A stretch of 64,000 nucleotides of DNA from Lebetimonas natsushimae. GTDB taxonomy: Bacteria > Campylobacterota > Campylobacteria > Campylobacterales > Nautiliaceae. The DNA is taken from contig NZ_BDME01000007.1 in the NCBI RefSeq assembly GCF_002335445.1, positions 1-64,000 on the forward strand. The letters run 5' to 3'. Below, piece by piece: positions 54,706-63,707 of this stretch. The notes below the pieces were generated by a model, which saw nothing but the letters and a program-made list of their open reading frames with translations, was not told the DNA's origin and ran no database searches. The translations under genes and the position numbers were made by a program. Each line of letters begins with the position of its first letter. Position 1 is the first letter of the stretch.

Positions 54706-56648
54706 TAAAAAAGATTTTTACCTTTTTTTTAATGATTTTAAGCTTAATTATTTTAGCTGGAATTGGATATTTATTTTATTTATATAATGATACAAGGTTT
54801 GTAGCTTCAAAAATCATTTATTACAATCCTCCAATTTCAGCCAGATTTTATGACAGAAACGGCAAACTTATTGATGTGAGATTTTCAAAACAAAACCGTT
54901 TCTATGTAAAATATAAAGATATACCGGGAAGAGTGATAGAAACTTTAATCGCCACAGAAGACACTTCTTTTTTCGAACATGAAGGGATAAACATAAATGC
55001 CATTTTAAGGGCACTCATAAAAGATATAAAAGCAGGGAAAAAAGTTGAAGGAGCCTCCACAATAACACAGCAGTTAGTCAGGAATATTTATTTAAACAGA
55101 AAAAAAACACTAAAAAGAAAATTAAAAGAAATTATCATTTCCATGAAAGTAGAACATATTTTAACCAAAGAACAAATTCTTGAGAGATATCTAAACCAGA
55201 TTTATTTCGGTCACGGATACTATGGAATAGCCACAGCATCCTATGGATATTTTCACAAAAAATTAAAAGATTTAAGTCTAAAAGAAATAGCAATGCTTAT
55301 AGCCCTTCCTAAAGGTCCAAGCCTTTACGATCCGACCAAACATTATGAACTCAATTTAAAAAGGGCAAATTCCATTGTCAAAAGAATGTATCTTCTTGGC
55401 TGGATTAATGCGGACGAATACAAACAAGCCATTTTAGCACATCCAAAAGTTTATAAATACATGATAGCCCCTGAAATTAAAAATTTAGTTGGATATGCGA
55501 TAGATACTGCAATAAACAGACTCTCAAAACAATATCACAATTTATTAAGTAGAGGATACGATATATATTTAACAATTGACTTAGATTATCAAAAAATAGC
55601 AAATAAAGCCCTTTTACAAAATCAAAAAAGACTATTACAGTTAAACCCGGAGCTTAATAAATCAAATTTAAATGGAGCGTTAATTAATATAAATCAAAAA
55701 ACCGGGGAAGTTTTAGCTTTAATCGGGGGAGTTGATTATAAAAAAAGTAAATTCAACAGGGTAACCCAGTCTAAAAGAAGTGTTGGAAGCGCCATAAAGC
55801 CTTTTATTTATCAAATAGCCTTAAACATCGGTTATAATCCTGCAAGCCTTATTCCCGACATCAAAAGAACTTTTAAAATTCCAACCGATACACCAGAAGA
55901 AGACAAATACTGGAAACCAAAGAACTATGAAAAAAACACCCTAGGACTTATAACTTTAAGAGAAGCCCTCGTTCATTCAAGAAATCTTGCTACCATTAAT
56001 CTTGTGTTATCAATAGGTCTTGATACTGTTTTAAAAGAACTTTATAACCTCGGATTTAACAACCTTCCAAAAAATTTAAGTATAGCCCTAGGAAGTGTGG
56101 GTATTCCTATGTGGAATTTCGCCCAGAATTATACAATTATTAGCAATTACGGAACAAAAAGTTATTTACATATCGTAAAAAAAATAGTTATGCCAAAAGA
56201 TGAAATGGTTATAAGAATGGAACCTAAATATGAATATATCGAACCGGATTATCAGGCATATTTGATGATAGATATCCTAAAAGATGTTGTTAAAAAGGGA
56301 ACAGGAAGAAACGCAAGAATAAACGGTATTGAAATAGCAGGAAAAACAGGAACCACCAATAATTATACAGATGCTTGGTTTTGCGGATTCACACCGGACA
56401 GTGAAACACTTGTCTGGTTTGGAAATGACGATTATACAAGTTTAGGCAAATCAATGACAGGGGGAAGGGTAAGCGCACCCGCATTTAAATATTTTTATCA
56501 AAATCTTTTAAAAATACACCCTGAACTGACTCGTCATTTCAAAAAACCAAAAAAAGTTAAAACTTTTATATTGCCAAACGGCAAAAAAGAGCTCTTCACC
56601 CCTCTTTCCCCTCCTCCAAAACAAACTTACGGAGTACCGGTTTTTTAA
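54702..56648 (+). CDS. Class A penicillin-binding protein 1A
   Basis: Bifunctional peptidoglycan glycosyltransferase/transpeptidase, 648 aa. Membrane anchor at residues 4-29. GT51 domain with catalytic E86 (ATEDTSFFEHEG) and GASTITQQLVRN. Transpeptidase motifs S363-x-x-K366, S426-R-N428 and K548-T-G-T551 are complete. The tail is Lys/Pro-rich. It overlaps the convergent EamA gene by 53 nt, with no terminator between them. Confidence 0.95.
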   Translation: MIKKIFTFFLMILSLIILAGIGYLFYLYNDTRFVASKIIYYNPPISARFYDRNGKLIDVRFSKQNRFYVKYKDIPGRVIETLIATEDTSFFEHEGININAILRALIKDIKAGKKVEGASTITQQLVRNIYLNRKKTLKRKLKEIIISMKVEHILTKEQILERYLNQIYFGHGYYGIATASYGYFHKKLKDLSLKEIAMLIALPKGPSLYDPTKHYELNLKRANSIVKRMYLLGWINADEYKQAILAHPKVYKYMIAPEIKNLVGYAIDTAINRLSKQYHNLLSRGYDIYLTIDLDYQKIANKALLQNQKRLLQLNPELNKSNLNGALININQKTGEVLALIGGVDYKKSKFNRVTQSKRSVGSAIKPFIYQIALNIGYNPASLIPDIKRTFKIPTDTPEEDKYWKPKNYEKNTLGLITLREALVHSRNLATINLVLSIGLDTVLKELYNLGFNNLPKNLSIALGSVGIPMWNFAQNYTIISNYGTKSYLHIVKKIVMPKDEMVIRMEPKYEYIEPDYQAYLMIDILKDVVKKGTGRNARINGIEIAGKTGTTNNYTDAWFCGFTPDSETLVWFGNDDYTSLGKSMTGGRVSAPAFKYFYQNLLKIHPELTRHFKKPKKVKTFILPNGKKELFTPLSPPPKQTYGVPVF

Positions 56649-57480
56649 TCTCCCCCACACTCATAAAAACACCGGCAAAAAATACCAAAATCCCACCGAT
56701 AATTTGATACACATTTGGCACCTGCCCCAAAACAATCCAGGCAAGCAATATTGCAAAAAACAAGTCAGAAAAAGCAATAATTGAAGCGGTTGTAACTTTT
56801 ATATAATTAAGTGAATCATACCATAAAAAAAGCGCTATTGCTGTATGAACTATTCCGGTAATAGCAGAAACAATTACTGCCTCAGTAGTAAGATTAAAAT
56901 CATTTATAAATAAAAATGGAAATGTTAAAAAAATGGATATAAAAACCTGCCAGGCGGTAACATCAATAGCTTTGTGATATTTTGTGGCAATTTTAGAAAA
57001 AAATCCCAAAAGCCCGTAAAACACCCCTGAAAAAATGGCAATTAAAACATACTTGTTTATTTCAATTTCACCTTTTACACTGAAAAGCACTCCTAAAAAA
57101 GCCAAAAATACTGCGATTATCAGGTTTTTTGTGAGTTTCTCCCTTAAAAAAATTACAGACAAAATAATAGTAAAAATAGGCCCCGTATAATACATAACAA
57201 TCACAGTTGAAATGCTTATAAAATTTACCGCCCAAAAAAGAAAAATCCAGTTAAGACTAAGCATTACACCTGAGAGAAACACAGGCCAAAAAGGTTTTAA
57301 TTTTAAAAGCTCTTTAAATCCGGTTTTTTTAATTGCAAAATATAATAAAAATGGAAAGGCAAAAATAACCCTCAAAAACACAAAAACACCGCTTGGCAGG
57401 TGTGAGAGAATAGACATAATAGGAGTACTGCCCCATAAAAAAGCGGCAGTAAACATTTCAATTAAGCCTCTTTTTTTCAT
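56596..57480 (-). CDS. EamA/DMT-family exporter
   Basis: 294 aa, ten hydrophobic helices in two EamA repeats (first around FTAAFLWGSTPIMSIL, second around FSGVFYGLLGFF). Family members export amino acids or other small metabolites. It overlaps the upstream XRE-cupin regulator gene by 4 nt (ATGA), which suggests that the regulator senses its substrate. The substrate is unknown. Confidence 0.85.
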   Translation of the reverse strand: MKKRGLIEMFTAAFLWGSTPIMSILSHLPSGVFVFLRVIFAFPFLLYFAIKKTGFKELLKLKPFWPVFLSGVMLSLNWIFLFWAVNFISISTVIVMYYTGPIFTIILSVIFLREKLTKNLIIAVFLAFLGVLFSVKGEIEINKYVLIAIFSGVFYGLLGFFSKIATKYHKAIDVTAWQVFISIFLTFPFLFINDFNLTTEAVIVSAITGIVHTAIALFLWYDSLNYIKVTTASIIAFSDLFFAILLAWIVLGQVPNVYQIIGGILVFFAGVFMSVGEIKKPVLRKFVLEEGKEG

Positions 57481-58490
57481 TTTTTAATCTTTACTTCGTA
57501 TATTCCCCCATCTCTAAAAGTAGTGGCAAGTTTTTTAACTTCCATTTTAATATTTTTTTCTCTTGCCTTATCTAAAAAGCTATCTAAATGAGTCAAATAT
57601 TTTTTTCTCTCAAGCACTTCTATAAGCTCTTTAAATCCACTTTTTAAAATTAAGCTTTTAGCCAGATTAACTTCACCAATTAATGCAAGATACCTCTCAA
57701 AAATATGCTCTTCTTTGAATGCTGTAAAATGTAAAATTATGCTTCTATCTAACTCTTTTTGAGAATAAAAACTTGGCAGAAAATGATAAATCCCGTCTTT
57801 AAAATCCATTTCTTTAATTTCAAAAAATTTTAAATCCCTTTTTTTATAAATAAAAATACCGTTTTCGTTTTTAACCACATTTTCTGCGTCATATTTATCG
57901 TGTTTAGCAATAACCCTTACAACCTCAACCCCTGAATCTACTAAATTATTGAGTTCTTCATAAACATCCCTATCAAACACATCCACAAAAACATCTTCGC
58001 TAAAATATCTTTTTTTAGAATAATAAATGGTAACTATAAGCGTTGAATTATTTTTAGCAGCGTATAAATGAAAAGTATCGGCATCAAACTCAAACACCTC
58101 ACCTTGATTCATCTCTTTTGGATTATCCACTCTTCCTACTGTTACATTTCCTTTCAAAACAAAAATTTTTTCTTTTACTCCTGCAAAATGAGGTTTTGCT
58201 ATATAGCTAGCGTTTTTTTTAAGATTCATTTTATAACTTTCAAACTCCTCATTTTTTTCAATCAGCGTAACACTAACCCCTTCTTCCTTTATCTCCCCTT
58301 CACCTACAAGCTCGCCAAAAGGCACTCCCAAAATCTCAGCAATAGCCCATATTGTTTTTATAGTAGGATTTGTTTTATTTTCTTCTATTTTAAAAAGAGT
58401 AGATTTTGCAATTCCGGCTTTTTTGGCAAGTTCGCTTAAATTTAGACCTTTGTTTTCTCTAAGAAACTTTATTTTTTCTCCAAGTGTCAT
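57477..58490 (-). CDS. XRE-family regulator with cupin and extra C-terminal domain
   Basis: 337 aa. HTH (residues 5-60, LSELAKKAGIAKSTLFKIEENKTNPTI), cupin sensor (about 75-165, KPHFAGVKEKIFVLKGNVTVGR ... GEVFEFDADTFHLYA) and an additional 150-aa helical domain not usual for HTH-cupin regulators, which are about 180-200 aa. Such regulators often control amino-acid or amine metabolism. Coupled to the EamA exporter. Confidence 0.82.
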   Translation of the reverse strand: MTLGEKIKFLRENKGLNLSELAKKAGIAKSTLFKIEENKTNPTIKTIWAIAEILGVPFGELVGEGEIKEEGVSVTLIEKNEEFESYKMNLKKNASYIAKPHFAGVKEKIFVLKGNVTVGRVDNPKEMNQGEVFEFDADTFHLYAAKNNSTLIVTIYYSKKRYFSEDVFVDVFDRDVYEELNNLVDSGVEVVRVIAKHDKYDAENVVKNENGIFIYKKRDLKFFEIKEMDFKDGIYHFLPSFYSQKELDRSIILHFTAFKEEHIFERYLALIGEVNLAKSLILKSGFKELIEVLERKKYLTHLDSFLDKAREKNIKMEVKKLATTFRDGGIYEVKIKK

Positions 58491-58514
58491 TTCAATCCTT
58501 TTTATTAAACTTAC

Positions 58515-59618
58515 TTATTTAATTCCCAATTTTTTACTATCCTTTAATTCATAATCATAAAATAAAGAAATCCATTCATACTCCATATAAATGTCATTAT
58601 CAATTACTTTAATACAATCCTTTTTTAAAGTATAAGTTGAGGGATTTATTCCAAAAAATGGTCCAAAAATTGAAATTATTATTTTAGAATTAATTGCATC
58701 AATTAAATTATTGCATTTATTGAGCATTTTTAAATAAACTCTTTTTGCGTTTTTTTCATCATTATCAATTAAATAAAGATTTATTAAAATAGCGCCTAAA
58801 TTAAAATTATCACTACTTATAGAATGATTATATTTTACTTTTTCAAGTTCTTTTTTTGCTTTTTCTTTTTCAAAAATCACTTTATAATACAAAGAATTTT
58901 TCGGCAGATATTTACAATAATCCAAATGCCTTTTTAAATCTTCTAAATTTCTCCAATAAATATACATTAAACAAAGCTTTCCTTTTAAATACTCATTATC
59001 AAACTTTTCAAGCAGTCCCTCCAGAGTAAATTCTTCAAAACTATCTATCTCTTTTTTACTAAACATATCCCATAATGTTATTTTGTAATGTTTAAAAAAA
59101 TCTCTATCTAAATTTTTCCAATGTTTTTTAGCAAAAGCCTTTTTATCTTTTACAAAACAATCAAAAAATTTATATCTTTTAGAATTTGCAAGATCAATTA
59201 AATCAGGCTTTAAAAATTTAAGTTTGCAACTAGTTATATTCATATCCATCACAATGGATTTTAACACACTTTTTATATGAGATTTTTCATAAATTTTTTT
59301 AGCTGTTTCAAAATCACCCTCTTTTAAAGCCTTTTGAAATTTTTCTTTTTCTCTTAGTTCTTTTAACCTGCATTCTTTTACTATTTGATTAATATCATAA
59401 GGAGAAGGTGAGAAATATTTTCCGGTTTTTATAAAACTTACCATATCTTTGAATCTATAAAATCTCATACCACAACAAATATAAGATTTAGTTTTAATTT
59501 TTTTATCACATATTTCATCATAAGCGGTAATAACTCTGTATTCATACTTTTTTGAATTAAATTCAAAATATTTTGCATTTAAAAATAAAAATATAAACAT
59601 AATTAAAAAAAATTTCAT
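58515..59618 (-). CDS. Exported protein of unknown function, possibly TPR-like
   Basis: 367 aa with signal peptide MKFFLIMFIFLFLNA. The rest is Lys-rich and helical with several Cys (EIC, CCGM, ECRL, CKL, CFVK, CLMY, DYCKYL, CNN, DCIK), and helical hairpins such as EGDFETAKKIYEK and NDEKNAKRVYLKMLNKC that resemble TPR/Sel1-type units. No catalytic motif. First gene of the three-gene unit that ends in the EamA exporter. Confidence 0.6.
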   Translation of the reverse strand: MKFFLIMFIFLFLNAKYFEFNSKKYEYRVITAYDEICDKKIKTKSYICCGMRFYRFKDMVSFIKTGKYFSPSPYDINQIVKECRLKELREKEKFQKALKEGDFETAKKIYEKSHIKSVLKSIVMDMNITSCKLKFLKPDLIDLANSKRYKFFDCFVKDKKAFAKKHWKNLDRDFFKHYKITLWDMFSKKEIDSFEEFTLEGLLEKFDNEYLKGKLCLMYIYWRNLEDLKRHLDYCKYLPKNSLYYKVIFEKEKAKKELEKVKYNHSISSDNFNLGAILINLYLIDNDEKNAKRVYLKMLNKCNNLIDAINSKIIISIFGPFFGINPSTYTLKKDCIKVIDNDIYMEYEWISLFYDYELKDSKKLGIK

Positions 59619-59677
59619 CTATTAACCTTTTTAAAGCCAAAAGAGTCTCATATAAATTTTTCTGTTTCTTTTAAGAA

Positions 59678-59731
59678 ATTATAACAAAATATTTGTTTCT
59701 TATTGACTAACACAAATAAAACAAATATAAT
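59678..59731. promoter_or_regulatory. Divergent promoter region with inverted repeat
   Basis: Plus strand TTGACT (59703-59708)-N17-TATAAT (59726-59731) points at the permease; minus strand TATAAT at 59678-59683 points at the exported-protein gene. A perfect 10-bp inverted repeat, ATATTTGTTT (59689-59698) and AAACAAATAT (59719-59728), spans both promoters and could bind the XRE-cupin regulator. Confidence 0.55.
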
Positions 59732-59748
59732 TTTAAAAAAGGTATTTG

Positions 59749-60877
59749 ATGAATTTAATTCAGGGAATTGCCACAATTATAATCACACTTCTTGGAAGTG
59801 AAGTATTTATTGTCCCAGCAATCAGTGCAACATACAGCGGATGGGCTTCATTATTTGTATGGTTTTTAATGGCATTTATGATTTTACCGGTAGCTTTTGT
59901 ATTTGGAAAACTTGGAAAAATATATCCAAGTGCAGGAGAAAGTGCAACATTTGTGGGTGCGGCTTTCGAGAAAAAATTTGAAAAAGCAACATCTTTTTTA
60001 TACCTCTCCATAATACCTATCGGTCCACCGGTTGTAATAATTACTGCGGCATCATACCTTGCAGGAGCATTTGGACAAAAATATCTTATTGATTTTATTG
60101 TTTTTGCAACCATAATAATTCTAACATTAAATCTTTTATCACTAAATATTTCATCAAATATAAATATCTTTATTACATTTACAATAACAGCCATTATCAT
60201 CTGCTTTTTTATATATGCACTTTTTCAAAATTACCACATCACAAACCACAAATTACATATCATTAAAACTTTCGCAATTGTGTTTTGGTGTTTTGTAGGA
60301 ATAGAAGCATTAAGCCATATATCACACGAATTTAAAAAAGAAAATGATTTTTTTAAAGCGGTAATTATAGGAATAACAACAGTTGCATTTTTATATATGG
60401 CCGTAACTTTTGCGGTTTTGGTATTCAACGCATACGGCAATGAATCAAAAAACCTCCGCTCTCTTGTAATAATTGCATCAAAAATCATACCTTATACAGA
60501 CAAATTAATAGCATTTATCGCTTTTAGCATATGCATAATGGTCCTGAATTTATATGTTGCAGCTCTCACTCGTCTGGCAACCACTCTGAATATAAGGCTT
60601 TAAAAAAGCTCTTTTTATTATTGTGGGAATAATTTTTATTGTTAGTGTTTTGAAATTTAAACTCAATTTCAAAATAGATCTGCTTATCACCTACGCAAAC
60701 GGATTTTTGTATTAATCTATTTTTTTAGTTTCGCTGTCGGCATTAAAAATTTTAAAAAACAAAATATCTTTTTTTGCCGTTGTTTCAATGAGCTTAATTA
60801 TATTTACAATAGGATTTGATATGATTTATGCAGCAGTAACTTTTTTGATATTTATAATTTTACAAAGCAACGACTAA
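59749..60877 (+). pseudogene. Decayed YjeH-like amino-acid exporter (APC family)
   Basis: The intact N-terminal part (MNLIQGIATIIITLLGSEVF to LYVAALTRLA) has eight or nine membrane helices and matches YjeH-type methionine/branched-chain amino-acid exporters. After about 60575 the reading continues one frame over (NHSEYKALKK), then after the A-run at 60602-60607 in a third frame (ALFIIVGIIFIVSVL ... to FIILQSND at 60877), with an in-frame TAA at 60713-60715. So two frameshifts and one nonsense change interrupt the C-terminal third. A truncated 284-aa product is still possible. The promoter is intact. Confidence 0.75.
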
Positions 60878-61057
60878 ATATACACTTCAAAAATAAAAAT
60901 ATTACAGCTCAATGCTTCATTTTGCTAAAGCATCACTCAAATTTTACTAAAAATTGCAAACGCAAGCGCCCTAACGGGTCAAGTGCAATTTTTTTAACGT
61001 AAAAATTTCGTTAACTTCCGCTACGCTGTAATATTTTTACTTTTCCGTTATTTAGTC
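60872..61057. repeat. 186-bp nested inverted-repeat element
   Basis: Outer arms GACTAAATA (60872-60880 and its complement 61049-61057), main arms of 20 bp with one mismatch (AAAAATAAAAATATTACAGC at 60889-60908, complement at 61025-61044), and inside them further stems: ATGCTT/AAGCAT, AAAAATTGCA/TGCAATTTTT (60949-60958 with 60984-60993), CGC-AA-GCG, CCC-TAAC-GGG and TAACG/CGTTA. It contains no ORF. It could be a MITE, a structured RNA or a bidirectional terminator. The left arm includes the stop codon of the permease pseudogene. Confidence 0.65.
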
Positions 61058-61069
61058 AAAATCTTTTAC

Positions 61070-61093
61070 AAAAAAAGAGGTTTAAAAAACCTC
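61070..61093 (-). terminator. Intrinsic terminator of gltX
   Basis: Minus strand GAGGTTT-TTT-AAACCTC (61077-61093) followed by seven T. The stem contains the last gltX codons, and the TAA stop spans loop and 3' arm. Confidence 0.85.
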
Positions 61094-62467
61094 AAAACTC
61101 GCAAGTAATTTGCCTATTCTTTTAATTACCTCTTTTTGTCCTAAAACACTTAGCATTGCAGCAAGGTCAATTCCTTTGGTATCCCCTACCATTGCAATAC
61201 GAAGCGGAGGCATAAGTTCTCTAGGTTTAATTTGTTTTTTTTCTAAAAATTCATGCATTACATCATGCCAGTCTGTTGGAAGTTTTGGATTTTTATCTTC
61301 TAAAAACACCACAAATTCCCTTAAGTTGGCTAAAACTTCATCTTTTAAAAATTTTTTAACCGCTTTTTCATTATATTCGCTTGGGGCATTTAATATTTTT
61401 TCAATCTCTAAAGCCATCTCTTTTAGGGTTTTTACCCTCTCTTTAAGTTCATCTATTAAAATCTCTTTTCTATCATGATTTACTATATCAACTCCAAAAT
61501 CATCTCTAAGCAGTTTTTCTATTCTTTCATTTGAAGAATTTTTAATATAATGGCTATTTAACCAATCAAGCTTTTCTTTATTAAACCTACTAGGCGCTTT
61601 ATTTATATCTTTTGGGTCAAACAGATTTATCATCTCTTCTATAGAAAAAATTTCCTGGTCCCCATAAGACCATCCAAGACGCACTAAAAAGTTAAGCAAA
61701 GCTTCCGGAAGATATCCTTCTCTTTTGTATTCCATTACATCCACAGCACCGTCACGCTTGCTCATTTTACCGCCTTTTTCATTATGAATCATAGGCACAT
61801 GGTAAAATTTAGGCACATCCCAACCAAAAGCTTTATAAATCAAAATCTGTTTAAATGTATTTCTTAAATGGTCATCACCTCTTATGATATCAGTCATCCC
61901 CATTTCATGGTCGTCAATCACCACTACAAAATTATATGTAGGGGTCCCGTCACTCCTTGCTATAACAAAATCATCAATCTCCTTTGCTTCTACACACTGC
62001 AATCCCTTAACACCGTCTTCAAAACAGATTTTACCTTCAAGTGGTGCTTTAAATCTTATTACATAAGGTTTGTCAAGTTCACCTTTAAAATCTCTGTATT
62101 TTCTGATATCAATAGGAGGAGTTTCACCTTTCATTCTTGCATTTCTGATTGTTTCAAGCTCTTCTTTTGTCAGATAACATTTATAGGCAAGTCCTTTTTC
62201 TAAAAGCTCATTTATATATTTTTTATAAATATCAAATCTTTCACTCTGAAACACCACCTCATCGTCATAATTTAAATTAACCCAGTGAAATGCTTTAATT
62301 ATCGCATCAACTGCTTCCTTTTTGTTTCTGCTTAAATCTGTATCTTCAATTCTAAGTCTGAATTTTCCATTATTTTTTCTGGCCCAAAGCCAGTTAAATA
62401 GTGCAGTCCTAAGTCCTCCGATATGGAGATATCCCGTAGGAGATGGCGCAAATCTTGTAACAACCAT
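61082..62467 (-). CDS. gltX: Glutamyl-tRNA synthetase
   Basis: 461 aa class I synthetase: APSPTGYLHIGGLRTA (HIGH-like), zinc-less middle region, GGKMSKRDGA (KMSKS). Campylobacterota often carry two GltX paralogues, one specific for tRNA-Gln; which of the two this is cannot be told from the window. Extended -10 promoter at 62487-62495; terminator over the stop codon. Confidence 0.96.
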   Translation of the reverse strand: MVVTRFAPSPTGYLHIGGLRTALFNWLWARKNNGKFRLRIEDTDLSRNKKEAVDAIIKAFHWVNLNYDDEVVFQSERFDIYKKYINELLEKGLAYKCYLTKEELETIRNARMKGETPPIDIRKYRDFKGELDKPYVIRFKAPLEGKICFEDGVKGLQCVEAKEIDDFVIARSDGTPTYNFVVVIDDHEMGMTDIIRGDDHLRNTFKQILIYKAFGWDVPKFYHVPMIHNEKGGKMSKRDGAVDVMEYKREGYLPEALLNFLVRLGWSYGDQEIFSIEEMINLFDPKDINKAPSRFNKEKLDWLNSHYIKNSSNERIEKLLRDDFGVDIVNHDRKEILIDELKERVKTLKEMALEIEKILNAPSEYNEKAVKKFLKDEVLANLREFVVFLEDKNPKLPTDWHDVMHEFLEKKQIKPRELMPPLRIAMVGDTKGIDLAAMLSVLGQKEVIKRIGKLLASFEVF

Positions 62468-62486
62468 TATTTTCCTTTTTTATGGA

Positions 62487-62495
62487 ATTATACCA
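62487..62495 (-). promoter_or_regulatory. Extended -10 promoter of gltX
   Basis: Minus strand TTGGTATAATTCCA, 20 nt before the ATG, the same string as the rpsL promoter. Confidence 0.6.
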
Positions 62496-62501
62496 ACTCT
62501 T

Positions 62502-62585
62502 ATTAATGGAAAATGTATAATGAAGAATGGAAAATTACAATTAATCTTTTTAAATTATCCATTATCCATTTTTCATTATCAATTT
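62502..62585. repeat. Palindromic copy of the dispersed repeat
   Basis: Left part AATGGAAAATGTATAATG with GAAGAATGGAAAATT; right part, inverted, with ATTATCCATTATCCATTTTTC. The right arm forms the last codons and the stop of the antiporter gene. Confidence 0.55.
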
Positions 62586-63707
62586 ATTCAACATTTTCAC
62601 CCCAACCATCACAATAATAACCTCAAGTACAGCCGCCACAACAAGAACATTATACCAATAACTGCTTATTGTATGATTCTGATATGCAAGGGAAGCAACT
62701 GCAATCATTAATGTAAGTGGCATTGCAAGAGATATTCCAAAAAGAATGCTTTTTAATTTTAATATTTTGTAAAAAACAGCTGATGCCAATATCCTTATTA
62801 AAATCATTAAAAATACAATTAATAAACTGTCTATCAGCATTTTAAAAGAAAGAAGTTTTATATCAAGGCTAGATCCTACATGCACAAAAAATATGGTAAT
62901 CAAAAATCCAAATCCAAAAGGAGAGAGTTTATGTTCAAGTGATTTATTGTGTTCAAAAAATGTTTTTAAAAAAACTCCGACAACAAATGCACCCAAAACC
63001 ACATCTATACCGATTTTATGCAACAGCACAATAACTATGAAAAATAGACTTATTGCAATTCTCACATCCTGATGATATTTGTCAATTCCCGGCATTAAAT
63101 AAAATTTAATCTCAGGAAACCACCAGAAAAGTGTCCTCATTATAAAAAACAAGAATACCAGACCTATCAACACCAATACCAAAATGGAAAAATTTATAAA
63201 AAATTCAGGGCTTAATCCAAACTCAAAATATCCGCTAAGAAGTGTTAAAACTATAATGGAAATAACCTCCGCAATAACCCCTACTTTCATGGTAAGTTCA
63301 AGCCAATCAGTCTTGCCGATTTCCTGCTGAAGTGATAAAATAAGCCCTACGGATACTAAAGGAAAAATTACTATAAAAAACTTACTGTAATGAAAAAAAT
63401 GGACTAAAATAAAACTTAAAATATAAATAAGCAGCAAAAAAATAACAGCATATATAAAAACTCTTTTTTCCAGATTAAACATTTCTTTTAAATTAATCTC
63501 CATACCGGCTAGAAGCATTAAATATAAAAACCCTGTTTCTGCCAACAAATTAAAAAGTTCATTTTCAGGCAAAAACCCCATAAACCCAAAAATCGCTCCT
63601 AAAATAATTTCAACAGCAGAAATGGGAAAACGAAAAAAGTTACTGATAAACGGTGAAAAAAGAAGAATCAGTGAAATTGTGATTATTAAAGTAAATTCAG
63701 CATGCAT
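62562..63707 (-). CDS. CPA2-family cation:proton antiporter
   Basis: About 381 aa, 11-12 hydrophobic helices (FTLIITISLILLFSPF, AVEIILGAIFGFMG, ETGFLYLMLLAGMEINLKEM, DVVLGAFVVGVFLKTFF). The LLAGMEI and VVLGAFVVGVFL segments are typical of monovalent cation:H+ antiporter-2 proteins; no TrkA-N domain is attached. Start at the ATG 63707, overlapping bioB by 11 nt; an in-frame TTG lies two codons upstream. The last residues (MKNG) are encoded by repeat sequence. Confidence 0.85.
   Translation of the reverse strand: MHAEFTLIITISLILLFSPFISNFFRFPISAVEIILGAIFGFMGFLPENELFNLLAETGFLYLMLLAGMEINLKEMFNLEKRVFIYAVIFLLLIYILSFILVHFFHYSKFFIVIFPLVSVGLILSLQQEIGKTDWLELTMKVGVIAEVISIIVLTLLSGYFEFGLSPEFFINFSILVLVLIGLVFLFFIMRTLFWWFPEIKFYLMPGIDKYHQDVRIAISLFFIVIVLLHKIGIDVVLGAFVVGVFLKTFFEHNKSLEHKLSPFGFGFLITIFFVHVGSSLDIKLLSFKMLIDSLLIVFLMILIRILASAVFYKILKLKSILFGISLAMPLTLMIAVASLAYQNHTISSYWYNVLVVAAVLEVIIVMVGVKMLNKLIMKNG

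Noticed and set aside
62322-62711. 129-codon plus-strand frame over the gltX/antiporter spacer
   Set aside because: It is antisense to both genes and composed largely of the dispersed repeat.
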